A stretch of 64,000 bases of DNA from Sinohyriopsis cumingii (GCA_028554795.2 CM068826.1:102922346-102986345); one strand, 5' to 3'; numbered from the stretch's first letter, positions 12,229 to 22,590 are shown. Numbers and translations: made by a program. The notes: a model not told the origin generated them from the letters alone.

Positions 12229-12565
12229 GTGGGCGCTTCGTCCGGGATTTGAATTAGACATAAATATTATTTTACGACCTAAAAGTTTATTTGTTAGGAA
12301 GTATTAGTGAACAGTGTGAGATATTTTCCATCCTATGTATTTTGAATTTTTATGATTTTCTCATCTTGTGTTTGTTATATTTGATATTTGCATGTTTGGT
12401 AGATCTTTAATTACTTGCAGTAATTGTGAAGCAAATATCGAGCAAATATCTTACCTGAACGAAATTAGTTGTTGTCGACAGGTAAGTATTTGGCTGGGAA
12501 CTTGTAATATCTGTCCATTGTTAGTAAGGTCGAGACAAGGTATCACTTCCTATTAGTATAACAAT
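12229..12565 (+). other. Retrotransposon leader between LTR and gag
   Basis: Untranslated leader of about 330 bp starting with the primer-binding site. Presumably holds the packaging signal; no motif recognised. Confidence 0.5.
12230..12253 (+). other. Primer-binding site, tRNA-Pro type
   Basis: One base after the 5' LTR, TGGGCGCTTCGTCCGGGATT and the next few bases are complementary to the 3' end of a tRNA with CCA plus a normal T-arm (TTCAAATCCCGGACGA). The closest match I know is tRNA-Pro, with a short mismatch in the acceptor stem. Confidence 0.7.
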
Positions 12566-13546
12566 ATGGCTACAGAAAGGCAAATGATCAAGGAGTACCG
12601 TGTCATGGGTTCGGAAGATCTCGGCTACGAGGGAGATCGCCTGGCAGCATTTATTGAAGAAAGAATCAAGGAATGGAAGGCAGAAAAAGCAGCGGAGAAG
12701 GAGCTGGCCAAGATAGCAGCGGACCGAGAGCTGGCCAAGATAGCAGCGGACAGAGAGCTGGAGTTGGCCAAGATATCCACGGACAGAGAAACCCAGAAAG
12801 AGCTGGAGCTGGCCCGGATAGCCGCCGAAAGAGAAACACAGAAAGAGCTTGAGCTGGCCAGACTTGCTCACGCTCTCGAAATGGAGAAAGTCAGGTTAGC
12901 GGCTAGGGGCAATGATAGGGACGACGCCAGCACAAGTTCTGGAGGGACCGGACGACCTTTCATCGACCACCGAATGGTCCAGATAAGTATGCCGCAGTTC
13001 AGCGATAAGGAGGAATCTATCGACGATTTTCTTGTTCAGTTTGAGAAACTCGCTCACGCTCATAAAATTCCTGAACAACATTGGGCGATTAATGTCTCAG
13101 CTTTTTTGCAAGGTGCAGCTCGTGAAGTCTACCACGGCTTAGCTGCAGACGATGCTGACGACTACAATGCGCTCAAAAAGGCCCTTCTCTGCCATTATCG
13201 GCTGACCGCCGAAACATACCGTAAACTTTTTCGGGACTCGGCGAAAAAGGCAACGGAGACCCACTCTCAATTCCACACCCGTGTTCGAGGGTTATTTAAG
13301 AAGTGGATGAAGATGGCCGAAGTCGAACGATCGTACGACGGGCTACGCGAGGTTATACTCAAGGAACATGACCTGAGTACTTACCGTCGCGAGTTGACAA
13401 TCTTTCTAGCAGAGAGAGAGAGCACCGGACGCTCGAAGAGATCGCTAGCATGGCGGAGCGATGCGATCAGGCACACTCGAAAAGTGGAGGTTCCGGGGGT
13501 GCGGACCGACCCCGACCCACTGAGTCGCGCCGTGTGGTTGAGGTAG
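12566..13546 (+). pseudogene. gag (capsid, SCAN-like), frameshifted near its end
   Basis: ATG at 12566. Residues about 20-115 form a charged coiled coil built from short repeats of the type ELAKIAADR. Residues about 140-290 are a capsid domain (MPQFSDKEESIDDFLVQFEK, then LTAETYRKLFRDS, then LFKKWMKMAEV) that resembles the SCAN fold family. The frame is lost around 13411-13430, in an AGAGAGAG run: coding sense continues in the +1-shifted frame (LEEIASMAERCDQ) to about 13560, then in a third frame leading into the zinc knuckle. The first shift looks like slippage in the GA run. Gag coats the element RNA in cytoplasmic particles. Product length and frame before decay cannot be fixed from one copy. 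Confidence 0.85.
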
Positions 13547-13625
13547 AGCCGGCTGTCCGTAACCGTCAGGGGGATCTACAGGTAGGGATGCCAACCATAG
13601 ACCTGGACAGGCCTCACCCACGAAA

Positions 13626-15209
13626 GTGGGAGTTGCAGGTCGGCGAGGGCCGCCGACGTGTTACAACTGCAAGCGCCCGGGGCATATTGCCAGGCAGACC
13701 CAGGTGAATGCCGTCGCTAGGAAGGAGCGCGAGCCGGAGGCAAGCTGTAACCCAGCCAACCTCGCGTCTGCTACTGTCAACGGAGAAGGTGCCACCATCT
13801 TGTATGACACTGGGTGTAGCGTCCCAGCCCTTGTCGACAAGAAGTACGTTAAGCCCGAGGATTACACAGGGGAGGTAATCGAAGTTCAGTACGCGAACAG
13901 CGAAGTTCAGTACGCGAACAGCGCGCGTGACTCATTGCCAGTGGCTGTCATTGACCTCGATTCACCGTACGTGAAGGGGAAAATTGAAGCTGCATGCTTG
14001 GATGGTTTGTCGCATGACGTCATACTGGGATGTCGTTATGTGTTGCCACAACCGAACCCCGAAACCTACACACCGATGCCGGTAAGTGCTGTGGAAACCA
14101 GGTCCAAGAGTCGACAGACGAAATCGAAGCCGATGGAAGTTACATCGACACCGGTGAGTAACGTTCTTCCGGCCGATCTGAGGAAGCTGCAACAGGAAGA
14201 CGCAACTCTGGCGCAGTTGCACCAACACGCTGCAGCAGGGACGGAGAGAGAAACTCCGAATGGCGGGGTGAAGTTCGCATACAAGAAGGGGATCTTGTAT
14301 CGCTACGCCAGGAATGGTAACGAACACTTTAAGCAAGTCGTCGTACCAAAAGAGAAGCGAGGGGAAGTGTTGAAACTCGCGCACGAGAGTCTCATGGGTG
14401 GACACATGGGAATTGCCAAGACGCGTGACCGTCTTGTCAAAGGATTCGACTGGCCAGGGGTCCAGGGAGACGTCAAACGGTTCTGTCTCTCCTGTGACAA
14501 GTGTCAGAGAATGGCACCGAAAACGGATCATCGACCCGTCCCCTTGGGGAGTATACCCCTTATCGATGAACCGTTTAGACGCGTCGCGATGGACTTGATC
14601 GGACCGATAAAACCCGCGTCGTCGCACGGAAATCGGTATATCTTAACGGTCGTAGATTACGCTACACGCTATCCGGAGGCCGTTGCGCTGCGTAATATTG
14701 ATTCGGAAACCGTCGCGGAAGCGCTATTTGAGATTTGGTCAAGAGTTGGAGTGCCCGACGAGATCCTGACCGACCAAGGGACACAATTCATGAGTCGCGT
14801 GATGGCAGAGGTAAACCGACTGATGTCAATTAAGCACCTCACGACTACACCGTACCACCCTCAATGTAACGGACTGGTCGAACGGTTTAACGGGACCCTA
14901 AAGAACACGCTCAAGAAGCTGTGCGAAGGCCGCCCCAAGGATTGGGATCGGTATATTCCTCCCATGCTTTTCGCCTACCGGGAAGTACCTCAAGCGAGTT
15001 TAGGGTTCTCTCCCTTTGAACTCCTGTACGGGAGGACCGTACGCGGCCCAATCGCCATACTGAGACAACTGTGGACGGACGATCACGCTGTGGAGGAGGT
15101 ACGCACCACCTACCAATACGTTGCGGACTTACGCAACAAACTGGAGGAAGTTTGTTCCCTCGCAAAGGAGAACCTCAAGCGAGCGAAGGCGCGTCAGGCG
15201 AAGAATTAA
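13626..15209 (+). pseudogene. pol part 1: zinc knuckle, protease, integrase
   Basis: Zinc knuckle at about 13659-13700 reads CYNCKRPGHIARQT: the fourth ligand position holds Thr where Cys is expected. Aspartic protease signature YDTGCS near 13804. A 21-bp in-frame tandem duplication (EVQYANS twice) lies at about 13882-13923. Integrase follows: HHCC finger (AHESLMGGHMG ... CLSCDKC, about 14380-14505), then the catalytic core with D (AMDLIGPI), D (LTDQGTQF) and E (GLVERFNGTLK). The frame stops at a TAA at 15207-15209, inside the integrase C-terminal region, where related elements read through; this looks like a point nonsense change. Integrase inserts the cDNA into chromosomes, and protease cuts the polyprotein. 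Confidence 0.9.
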
Positions 15210-15250
15210 AACAAGCGCGCAAAACCACGCCAGTTTGAAGTAGGGGACAA

Positions 15251-15673
15251 GTGTTGTTACTGCTGCCCAAAGAACACAACAAGTTGCAAGTTTCCTGGAG
15301 GGGTCCATACGTTGTCACCGAGAAGGTTGGAGGTCAAACATATCGGATACGGCTACCAACGAAGGAGAAATTGTACCATGCCAATCTCCTTAAGAGATAC
15401 CGGGAAAGAGAGACCGCCAGCGATTTTGTTATCGCCACGATAGTCACCGAGGACGCCGAAGGCGATACGGAAGGTGCCAACACTGTTCCGAGCTGTCCGT
15501 TAACGAGGGCTGAGACACCCTCGGACGTGGAGTGCGACCCCATGTTGACTGCGGTACAGCGGGAAGAGATTGATACGTTGCTGGCCGGGTATTCCGATGT
15601 GCTTAAGGAAATACCCGGGAGAATGTCGCTTGTCGAGTTCGGGTTAAAGCTGGTGGATAACCGGCCAGTCTAG
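15251..15673 (+). pseudogene. pol part 2: integrase C-terminal GPY/F domain and linker
   Basis: Starts in a different frame from part 1, consistent with loss of one base near 15251. Contains LPKEHNKLQVSWRGPYVV and YHANLLKRY, the GPY/F module at the integrase C-terminus. The linker then leads to the RT N-terminus (FGLKLVDNRPV) and is cut by a TAG at 15671-15673, in frame with part 3. Either a nonsense mutation or a readthrough site; with the other lesions, mutation is likelier. Confidence 0.85.
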
Positions 15674-15688
15674 CGGAAACCCTACCCC

Positions 15689-16933
15689 TTGCCCCACGCA
15701 AAACAACAAGTCGTAAGGGAGGAGATCGAGCAGATGATTGCTCTGGGAGTGATCGAACCCGCCGACTCTCCGTACAGCTCTCCGGTAGTCCTAGTGCAGA
15801 AGAAGGACGGCATCCATCGGTTTTGTGTCGACTACCGGAAGCTAAATCAGGTGACAGAATTTCAAGTCGAAATGCTACCTGACCCGGAACATATTTTCGC
15901 TTCTGTCTCGAAAGCGAAATATTTCTCCAAGCTGGATTTGTCCAAGGGCTATTGGCAAATTCCGATAAGGGAGGAGGATAGGGCAAAGCTAGCTTTTGCT
16001 ACTCCCGACGGGACCTACCAATGGTTGGTCATGCCGTTCGGGGTACAGAACGCGCCCAGCGTCTTTACTAGGATGATGCGGAAGTTGTTGGAACCCTTGC
16101 GCGATAGGGGTGTCCACAACTTCATGGATGACCTCTTGTTAGCCACAGCGACGTGGGGTGAACACCTCACTCTGTTAGCTGACGTTTTGGAGCGGCTGCG
16201 TCAGGCGGGATTGACAGCTCGCCCTTCCAAATGCCACCTAGGGTTCCGGACATTGGACTATTTGGGACATACCCTGAGCCAAGGTACGCTGTCCCCAGAG
16301 AAGTCGAAGGTGGAGCAGCTGAGAAACACCGCACGGCCCACCACGAAAACTGAGGTGAGGTCATTTCTGGGATTGGCCGGGTATTACCGGAGGTATGTGG
16401 CCAATTTCAGCGCGATTGCGGGACCGTTGTCTGACCTAACCAAGAAACGTGCCCCGACTAAGGTTATTTGGACAGATGCGTGTGAGCATGCTTTCCAAAC
16501 GCTGAAGGATAGACTTGCATCCGACGCAGCTGTCCGTCTACCGGATCTGGCAAAAGACTTCGTTCTTCGCACCGACACATGTGACACGGGACTGGGAGCA
16601 GTACTACTACAGGAATACGATGAGACGCTTTTTCCTGTCGCGTACGGCAGTCGGAAGTTGTCAGCTGCCGAGAAGAACTACTCCGTATCGGAGAGAGAAT
16701 GCCTCGGAATTGTGTTCGGTATATCACGGTTCGAGCGGTACTTATACGGGCGGAAGTTCATCTTGGAGACCGACCACCAACCACTCGCGTATCTCGCGCA
16801 GGCGAAATTGTCGAATGGACGATTGATGCGATGGTCGCTGTTCTTACAACAATACCAGATGCAGATCAGATACGTGAAAGGAACTGAGAACGTAGGCGCC
16901 GATTTCATGAGCAGGAGCGCTGGAATGGTATAG
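15689..16933 (+). pseudogene. pol part 3: reverse transcriptase and RNase H
   Basis: RT motifs in order: SPVVLVQKKDG, FCVDYRKLNQVT, FSKLDLSKGYWQIP (catalytic Asp), VMPFGVQNAPSVFTRMM, FMDDLLLAT (the two catalytic Asp of the YxDD box), then LGHTLSQG. RNase H from about 16440: RTDTCDTGLGAVLLQ, SERECLGIV, ETDHQPLAYL, supplying its acidic residues. The frame is intact from 15674 to the stop at 16931-16933. RT copies element RNA to DNA; RNase H removes the RNA template. Position 3' of integrase is the unusual feature. Confidence 0.92.
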
Positions 16934-16937
16934 ATCG

Positions 16938-16940
<3 letters not shown>

Positions 16941-17015
<75 letters not shown>
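16941..17015. repeat. (TA)n array inside the retrotransposon 3' UTR
   Basis: About 75 bp of pure TA repeats between the RNase H stop and the polypurine tract. Confidence 0.97.
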
Positions 17016-17018
<3 letters not shown>

Positions 17019-17128
17019 TGTTCGCACTCAGTGTGTAGTGTCGCGATAATTTTGTTCTTTATTTCGTGTATTAATGCCATTGCATTTGAAGTAATTTTGA
17101 GGGAATAAAATCCCGATTTTATTCTCAA

Positions 17129-17140
17129 GCGTGGGGGGTA
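17129..17140 (+). other. Polypurine tract
   Basis: GCGTGGGGGGTA sits directly before the 3' LTR start and fits the plus-strand primer site. Confidence 0.75.
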
Positions 17141-18209
17141 TGTCATGTTTACCCCGACCCAGAGTAGCCCAGTTTGAAACATGTATAATCAAGGTAATTC
17201 TGACGGGTCATTGTTTGATGTCGAACATTGCCGAAGGCTATCACTAATCCGTTACGTAAGACTGTTGTGGCTAGAATCGAAAAACCGGACATCGGAGTTG
17301 CGAAGTCACAGACAGCCAATTATCACCTAGGTGTCGAAATGTTTCCAAGATCAAAAGAAATTGCCTGAAGAAGTGGGAGTGTCCTAACTTCTTTCCCCTG
17401 CAAACAGACAGACAGGTTGAACTGGCCGCTAAGACGATTGGACAGGGGCACAGCGCCACCCAATCAGAATCGAGATGGGGGGAGACCTTGATTTGGGTAG
17501 AATGATATCACTGCGTTTTCCGGCAAAAGTTAGTTCGCTGAGAGAAATTACCCCGAGAAGAGGTTAGCGTAACTCCGAATAGCCATTCGTTATTGGCGGG
17601 AAAATCTTAGAGCGGGAAGGTCTAAGTACAGAAAGCTTCAAAAGCTTTGAGGGACAGACCAGTTAAAGTTTGGTCCCGTTGTCTCGGATAGAGAGACGGA
17701 GGAAAGGAGGGAAGAAGAGGGAGAAGTTGAAGTCTGGGAGCGGAATTGGAGGAGGAGATAATAGAGAGGGAAAGGAGAAGAAAGGAAAAGTTGAAGTCTG
17801 GAGCGAAGCTGGAGGAGATAGTAGAGAGGAAACAGAGACAAAGAAGGAGTTAGAGGAACGGAAAGAAGGAAGAATCAGCGGGAAGAAATAGATGAGTAGA
17901 TGCAAGGACAGGGGGAAAATCGAACTCACACTCACGGGATGAATTAGGCTGTCACTTGGTCGAGGGAAAGACGAGTGATTGGAAGTTATCGTTTTTAAAT
18001 TATCACATTTATTAAATTGTTATTGATTGAATTTCATCTTCGTGTTCTCTATAATTTAACCGTCGGCATTGCTGACTGGGGGCTCAGAGCTGTAAATCTA
18101 CATCATCACTAATTTAACTTTCTAACCTAACGAGCCAGGGTGGAACTTTCAATTTAATTTAATTAAATTATATTGGGAGAACCCCACCCCAATACGACAG
18201 AACATCACA
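17141..18209 (+). repeat. 3' LTR
   Basis: 1069 bp, begins TGTCATGTTTACC and ends ACATCACA. Over 99% identical to the 5' LTR; the length difference is an ACGGGG/ACAGGGGG indel near 17910. The terminal AC-GC-CACA versus AC-AT-CACA difference lies within the last 8 bp. Confidence 0.95.
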
Positions 18210-18214
18210 TTCAT
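18210..18214. repeat. Target-site duplication TTCAT, right copy
   Basis: Right-hand partner of 11157-11161, immediately outside the 3' LTR. Confidence 0.9.
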
Positions 18215-18346
18215 CTTGCCTTACAAGTGTTTAATTCAGCCATCATTGAAGTTCTCAAAATGAATCATGAAAAATCTTTGGAATACATTTCATCTTATTG
18301 GTTACATATATTTAGTTTTATAGAAGGATTTTATTCGCTATCATAG
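18215..18346 (+). pseudogene. OTU-like frame, 3' part after the LTR element
   Basis: Directly after the 3' copy of the TTCAT duplication, the frame of the 10919-11161 ORF continues for 43 codons (LALQVFNSAIIEVLKMN near the start, resembling the H-L-x-L-x-A-L-x-x-x-x-x-x-I-x-V segment of OTU domains) before a TAG at 18344. Without the 7-kb insertion the two parts would form one frame of 124 codons from the ATG. Confidence 0.45.
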
Positions 18347-18391
18347 ATAAATGCCTGAAAGGATAAAAACTGAATCAGTCATTTACTCGAA

Positions 18392-18395
<4 letters not shown>

Positions 18396-18421
<26 letters not shown>
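18396..18421. repeat. (GT)n microsatellite
   Basis: About 13 GT units, abutting the tail end of the SINE that follows. Confidence 0.9.
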
Positions 18422-18422
<1 letters not shown>

Positions 18423-18726
18423 CTTGGATTTTTAACGTAGCTTTAACAACCTACGATCATCGCTACGATGCCTGCAGTGTGGCAGTTTATAGTAATGTCT
18501 ATCACTGGGGCATCATGCCGCAGACATATAGCATGATGTCCCACCCAGTTACATTATCCTGACACCAGACCGACTAGTTGTAGCACTAACCTCTTAATGC
18601 TGAGCACCTAGCAATGCAGCTGTTAGTACCATTTTTGTAAGTCTTTGGTGTGACTCAGCCGGGATTCGAACCCACGACCTCTCGCTTCCGAAGCGAACGC
18701 TTTAACCACTAGGCCATCGGAGCGGT
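18422..18726 (-). mobile_element. tRNA-derived SINE, copy 2
   Basis: Full-length on the minus strand: head ACCGCTCCGATGGCCTAGTG with box A TGGCCTAGTGG and box B GGTTCGAATCC, central core GTGGGACATCATGC and the TTAAAGCTACGTTAAAAATC tail. Confidence 0.88.
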
Positions 18727-19870
18727 TCGAATGAGTCAGAGAGCGGTGATTGATTGGTTGAATGCCAGGGATGATGTCATGTCCATTATCATAGTTGGGT
18801 TTGGCCCGAATATCTTTCACTACAGCCCATTTGGTCATCACGTTGGTATAAGTGACATTTGTCAAATATGTGAATAAATCATAAATATTATAATATTCTT
18901 ATGATTCAAAATTAATTTGCGACAAATACAATTGTCTGTGAAGATTGGTTGTGGGGATTATTTTGCATAAAACGTTTAAATATGCTGTAAATATCATTCA
19001 GTTTGTAAAAAGATTACTCGAAAATTTCCATTCATAACTTAATGACGTTAACTACCGACATGCCAGAGAAAAAGTACCATGGTAATATCGCCCTAAAAAT
19101 ATGCCGCGGTAAACCGTGATACAGGCAATACCGGGGACTCAAATGGTTGTAATCAATTCAATGTCTTAGTATTCTTTATAATTAGCAGAAGTGTTCCATA
19201 TTTGTTTTCTTATTTGTAATGTACTTGTAGATATTTTCAGCAAAAACAAATAGAAATTCAATCATGATAACACTATTGAACAACAGAATCGGATATGTAA
19301 ATCGTTTCCATATGTGCAGAATACATAACCATTAAAGATCCAGCTCTGCTATCGTAATTAAATAACCATAACTAACTTAATAAAATTGAAATTTGTCGAA
19401 TACTTCTTGTACAATACTTTACAAATTTGGATAATGCAGAATGCATATGTCCATCACGAATTAGGCATATCTCCATTACAAATTAAGCATATGTCCATTA
19501 CGAATTAAGCAAAAAAGTGCCTGAAATGAAAGAGCACCCAGTTTCAAAGGAAAGTCGAATCCATTTATACAATATGTCTTGTTCAGTACGAGTACGAATC
19601 AAAGAGCCAAATTGGACAATACAAATTAAGTTGCCCATTGCCTCATTTAGGAAAGCATCGTTCCTGTTCATTTTTGTCTCAAATTCAGCAAAAGACTTGT
19701 CGTTTATTACAAATATTTAACGTTAAACCCATCACAAGACCGATGAAATTAAACTCCAGTGTATACAACTATTTGACAATTTCTTAAAGAGCTTTTTAAA
19801 GTTTGATTCTTGTTCCTATACGTTTAGTCTTTGATTCCAACTAGATTAAATGTGTAATGTGATGTGATGT
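18727..19870. other. Unannotated intergenic DNA
   Basis: AT-rich; three near-copies of CATATGTCCATTACGAATTA lie at about 19443-19512. No gene recognised. Confidence 0.4.
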
Positions 19871-20160
19871 GATTTTTGATTTTTAACGTAGCTTTAACAA
19901 TTTTTCAGTCATATTGCTACGATGTCTGCAATGTGGCAGTTTATAGTGATATCTAGCACTGGGGCATCATGCCGCAGACATGTAGCACGATGTCCCACCC
20001 AGTCACATTATCCTGACACCAGGCCGACCAGTCCTAACACTAACCTCTTAATGCTGAACGCCAAGCGAGGCAGCTGTTAGTACCATTTTTTAAGTCTCTG
20101 GTATGACTCGGCCGGGGATCGAACCCACGACCTCCCGCATCCGAGGCGGACGCTCTAACG
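19871..20160 (-). mobile_element. tRNA-derived SINE, copy 3 (head truncated)
   Basis: Same family as copy 2; core and box B (GGTTCGATCCC) present. The tRNA head breaks off at CGTTAGAGCGTCC, losing box A and the 5' end. Confidence 0.85.
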
Positions 20161-20180
20161 ATTAAATGTGTAGTTGTATG

Positions 20181-20482
20181 TGTGTGATTTAGATTTTTTA
20201 ACGTAGCTTTAACAATTTTCCAGTCACATCTCTACTATGTTTGTAGTTTGGCAGTTTATAATAATGTCTAGCACTGGGGCATCATGCTACAGACTTGTAA
20301 CATCATGTCCCGCCCAGTCACATTATCCTGATACCAGACCGACCAGTCCTAACACTAACCTCGTAATGCTGAGCGCCAAGCGAGTCAGCTGCTAGTATCG
20401 TTTTTATAATTCATTGGTAAGACTTGGCCGGCGTTTGAACCCGCGACCGTCCGTGAACGAGGCGGATGCTCTAATTACTTAG
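20181..20482 (-). mobile_element. tRNA-derived SINE, copy 4 (diverged)
   Basis: Begins about 20 bp after copy 3 in the same orientation. More diverged (core GACATGATGTTACAAG; box B GGTTCAAACGCC). The two copies probably inserted independently. Confidence 0.82.
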
Positions 20483-21125
20483 AACCAAATGCAAATCTTT
20501 TCTGAAGTACATACTTAATGTTATTGTAAAGGGACATGGCCTAATCACGCAGTTTAAGATAGTCTTACAGATTCATTATGTGTATATTCAAGATTGAAGC
20601 CTCTGAAAGGCCTAAGTGATTGAATAAGATCATATACATATATAATGTGCAAAATACGTGTCGTTCACTATAATCCAATAATCCAATTTTTTTTTCTTCT
20701 TAAAGCTGCATAACACATTACATGCACACTATAATGCATTATTCAATGCATTAGATACGTAATTTTCGAAAACAACTTGCGTATCTTGGGGTAACTTTTC
20801 GAGGGTTATTATTTCACGTGTGTGGGGTCTATTATATAGTTGGTTTCTCTTATAGGGGCCATATTTCAACTGTTGAAAATGTATCTCCAGGACGTAGAAT
20901 CGCGTTCTGGGACACATTTTCAGCGGGGTACACGAGTCCTCATTACACCGGCCTTAGGCAGGAATTAACTGGACATATATCTATCTATCTATATATAAAT
21001 AATAAATTCACCAACCATTTATTAAAATACTCAACTTTATGTATTTCTTCAATGACTGTAATATTTCACCAAACTGATAACTGTGGCTTGATTCCCAATT
21101 AAGCATAACGGTAAGGAATTGGACA
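20483..21125. other. Unannotated intergenic DNA
   Basis: AT-rich, short ATCTATCT repeat near 20980. No gene recognised. Confidence 0.35.
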
Positions 21126-21129
21126 GTAC

Positions 21130-22045
21130 ACGCAAATTTACTCTCAATCGTGAGAGGTCAAACGATTATATTAAATACAAACAAATGAGGAGTGAAATAA
21201 ATAACACGAAACAATATGCCATGGAACAACATATGAATCCTATTTTTGACTATTGTTGAGATTACGCAAAAATAATTCAAAACTCTTTGGAAAATTACGA
21301 AATCACTTTTAAAAGACACTGATCCTTCAAAATCTCTCATATCGCTCAAAGTTACAAGCAGTAATATTTCTTTTTGCATTTATAATGAAAAAGAAAAGGA
21401 TACCTTAGTAACTATTTTACTTCGATTTCAACCATTGCTGATATTATTGTTTCATCGACAATTTCTCAAACAGCTGCAACGATACCGTGAATGGAATTAC
21501 AATCAATGTAACAGAAATTACAAATACTTTAAAAATCTTTTCAGATCAATGAAGCCATGGTGTCTGATGGCGTCTGTCACATTATGCATTGGAGCACCAC
21601 TAAACCTTCTTTTTAATCTCTAGCTGAATGAAATCAAGTTTCCAGATAAGTGGAAACTGGAACGTATTCTTCCCATTTTTAACAAATGTGATCTACACGA
21701 AGTTGCCAATTAAAAACTGTGTCTACTCGGTTGTACCGCAAAGTTTTTGAAAGATGCATATTTAAGCTGGTGCGTAATTATTTTAATGAAAAACGTCTCT
21801 TTATAAATATCAATCAGGATTCCTTTAAAGTCATTTCACTATTTTTTTCTTCTTCTTAAATGTGTTAAACTGTATTACAGTATACGCAAGTCACTGGAAC
21901 ATTGTAATGTATTTTGTGATCATTCAACAACTTTGGATCTGGTCTGGTATAGAAGTTGTATCTTTGAACCGAACGAATAGTGTCTCGGGTAATCTGCTTA
22001 AATGGTTCGAAAATTAACTAAGTAATATATAACAAACGGTTATTT
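21130..22045 (+). mobile_element. Decayed jockey/CR1-like LINE fragment
   Basis: Frame-broken remnants of a non-LTR retrotransposon ORF2. In order: NDYIKYKQMRSEINNTKQYA (endonuclease-RT linker), NEIKFPDKWKLERILPIFNK (start of RT), CLLGCTAK then, in the next frame, VFERCIFKLVRNYFNEKRLF, STTLDLVWYRSCIF, and GNLLKWFEN. This succession matches the RT fingers/palm order. Several stops and frameshifts; the catalytic YADD box is not visible. No 5' or 3' end was defined. Confidence 0.65.
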
Positions 22046-22049
22046 TACA

Positions 22050-22590
22050 TGCACTAAATTGAATCGTCTGCCTACTGATTAAGTCTTCTAGGCACTGAGC
22101 TGAACCGTCTGACAACTGAATACATTTTTTAGGCTCTGAACCGAATCGTCTGCCTTCTGAAAAGTTCTTCTAGGCACTAAACGGAATAAATCTAAAGGCA
22201 CTGAATTGAATCGTCTGCCTACTGGATAGGTTTTCTTGGCGCTGAACTGAATCGTCTGCCTACCGAATAGGTTTTCTAGGCGCTGAACTGAATCGTCTGC
22301 TTATTGAATGAGGCTTCTAGGCATCGAACTGAATAAATCTAAAGGCACTGAACTGAATCGACTGCCTACTGGATATGTTTTCTAGGCGCTGAACTGAATC
22401 GTCTGCTTACTGAATGATGCTTCTAGGCATCGAACTGAATAAATCTAAAGGCACTGAATTGAATCGTCTGCCTACTGGATATGTTTTCTAGGCACTGAAT
22501 TGAATCGTCTGCTAACTGAATGAGCCTTCTAGGCATTGAACTAATCGTCTACCTGCGAAATAGGTTTTCCAGGTACTGAAGTGAATAAGT
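22050..22590. repeat. 41-bp minisatellite
   Basis: About 12 degenerate units with the core GAACTGAATCGTCTGCCTAC followed by TGGATATGTTTTCTAGGCACT. A shorter variant (AGGCATCGAACTGAATAAAT) is interleaved at about 22170, 22320 and 22435, giving a higher-order pattern. It directly follows the LINE remnant. Confidence 0.85.

Larger units (their letters stand above)
11162..18209 (+). mobile_element. Gmr1-like Ty3/gypsy LTR retrotransposon
   Basis: A full-length 7.05-kb element: 5' LTR 11162-12228, primer-binding site 12230-12253, gag, pol, polypurine tract and 3' LTR 17141-18209, flanked by TTCAT on both sides. Pol order is zinc knuckle, protease, integrase, RT, RNase H. Integrase lies upstream of RT, as in Ty1/copia, although RT and integrase sequence are Ty3/gypsy-like; this is the diagnostic order of the Gmr1 clade described from fish and other animals. 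The LTRs differ at about six substitutions and one 2-bp indel over 1067 bp, so insertion is recent. Coding frames are nonetheless broken in at least four places, so this copy is probably not autonomous. It inserted into an OTU-like frame. Confidence 0.93.

Noticed and set aside
13962-14627. 221-codon minus-strand ORF
   Set aside because: Antisense shadow of the retrotransposon protease-integrase region.
15671-15673. TAG as a programmed readthrough site
   Set aside because: Not excluded, but other nonsense and frameshift lesions in the same pol make a simple mutation more likely; family copies would decide.
16678-17182. ORFs encoding long Tyr-Ile repeats
   Set aside because: They are translations of the (TA)n array. 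The same applies to ORFs at 22581-22808, 30512-30709 and 35619-35926.
22158-22590. Part of the preceding LINE's 3' UTR
   Set aside because: The 41-bp units form a separate minisatellite with no RT-derived sequence; association may be coincidental.
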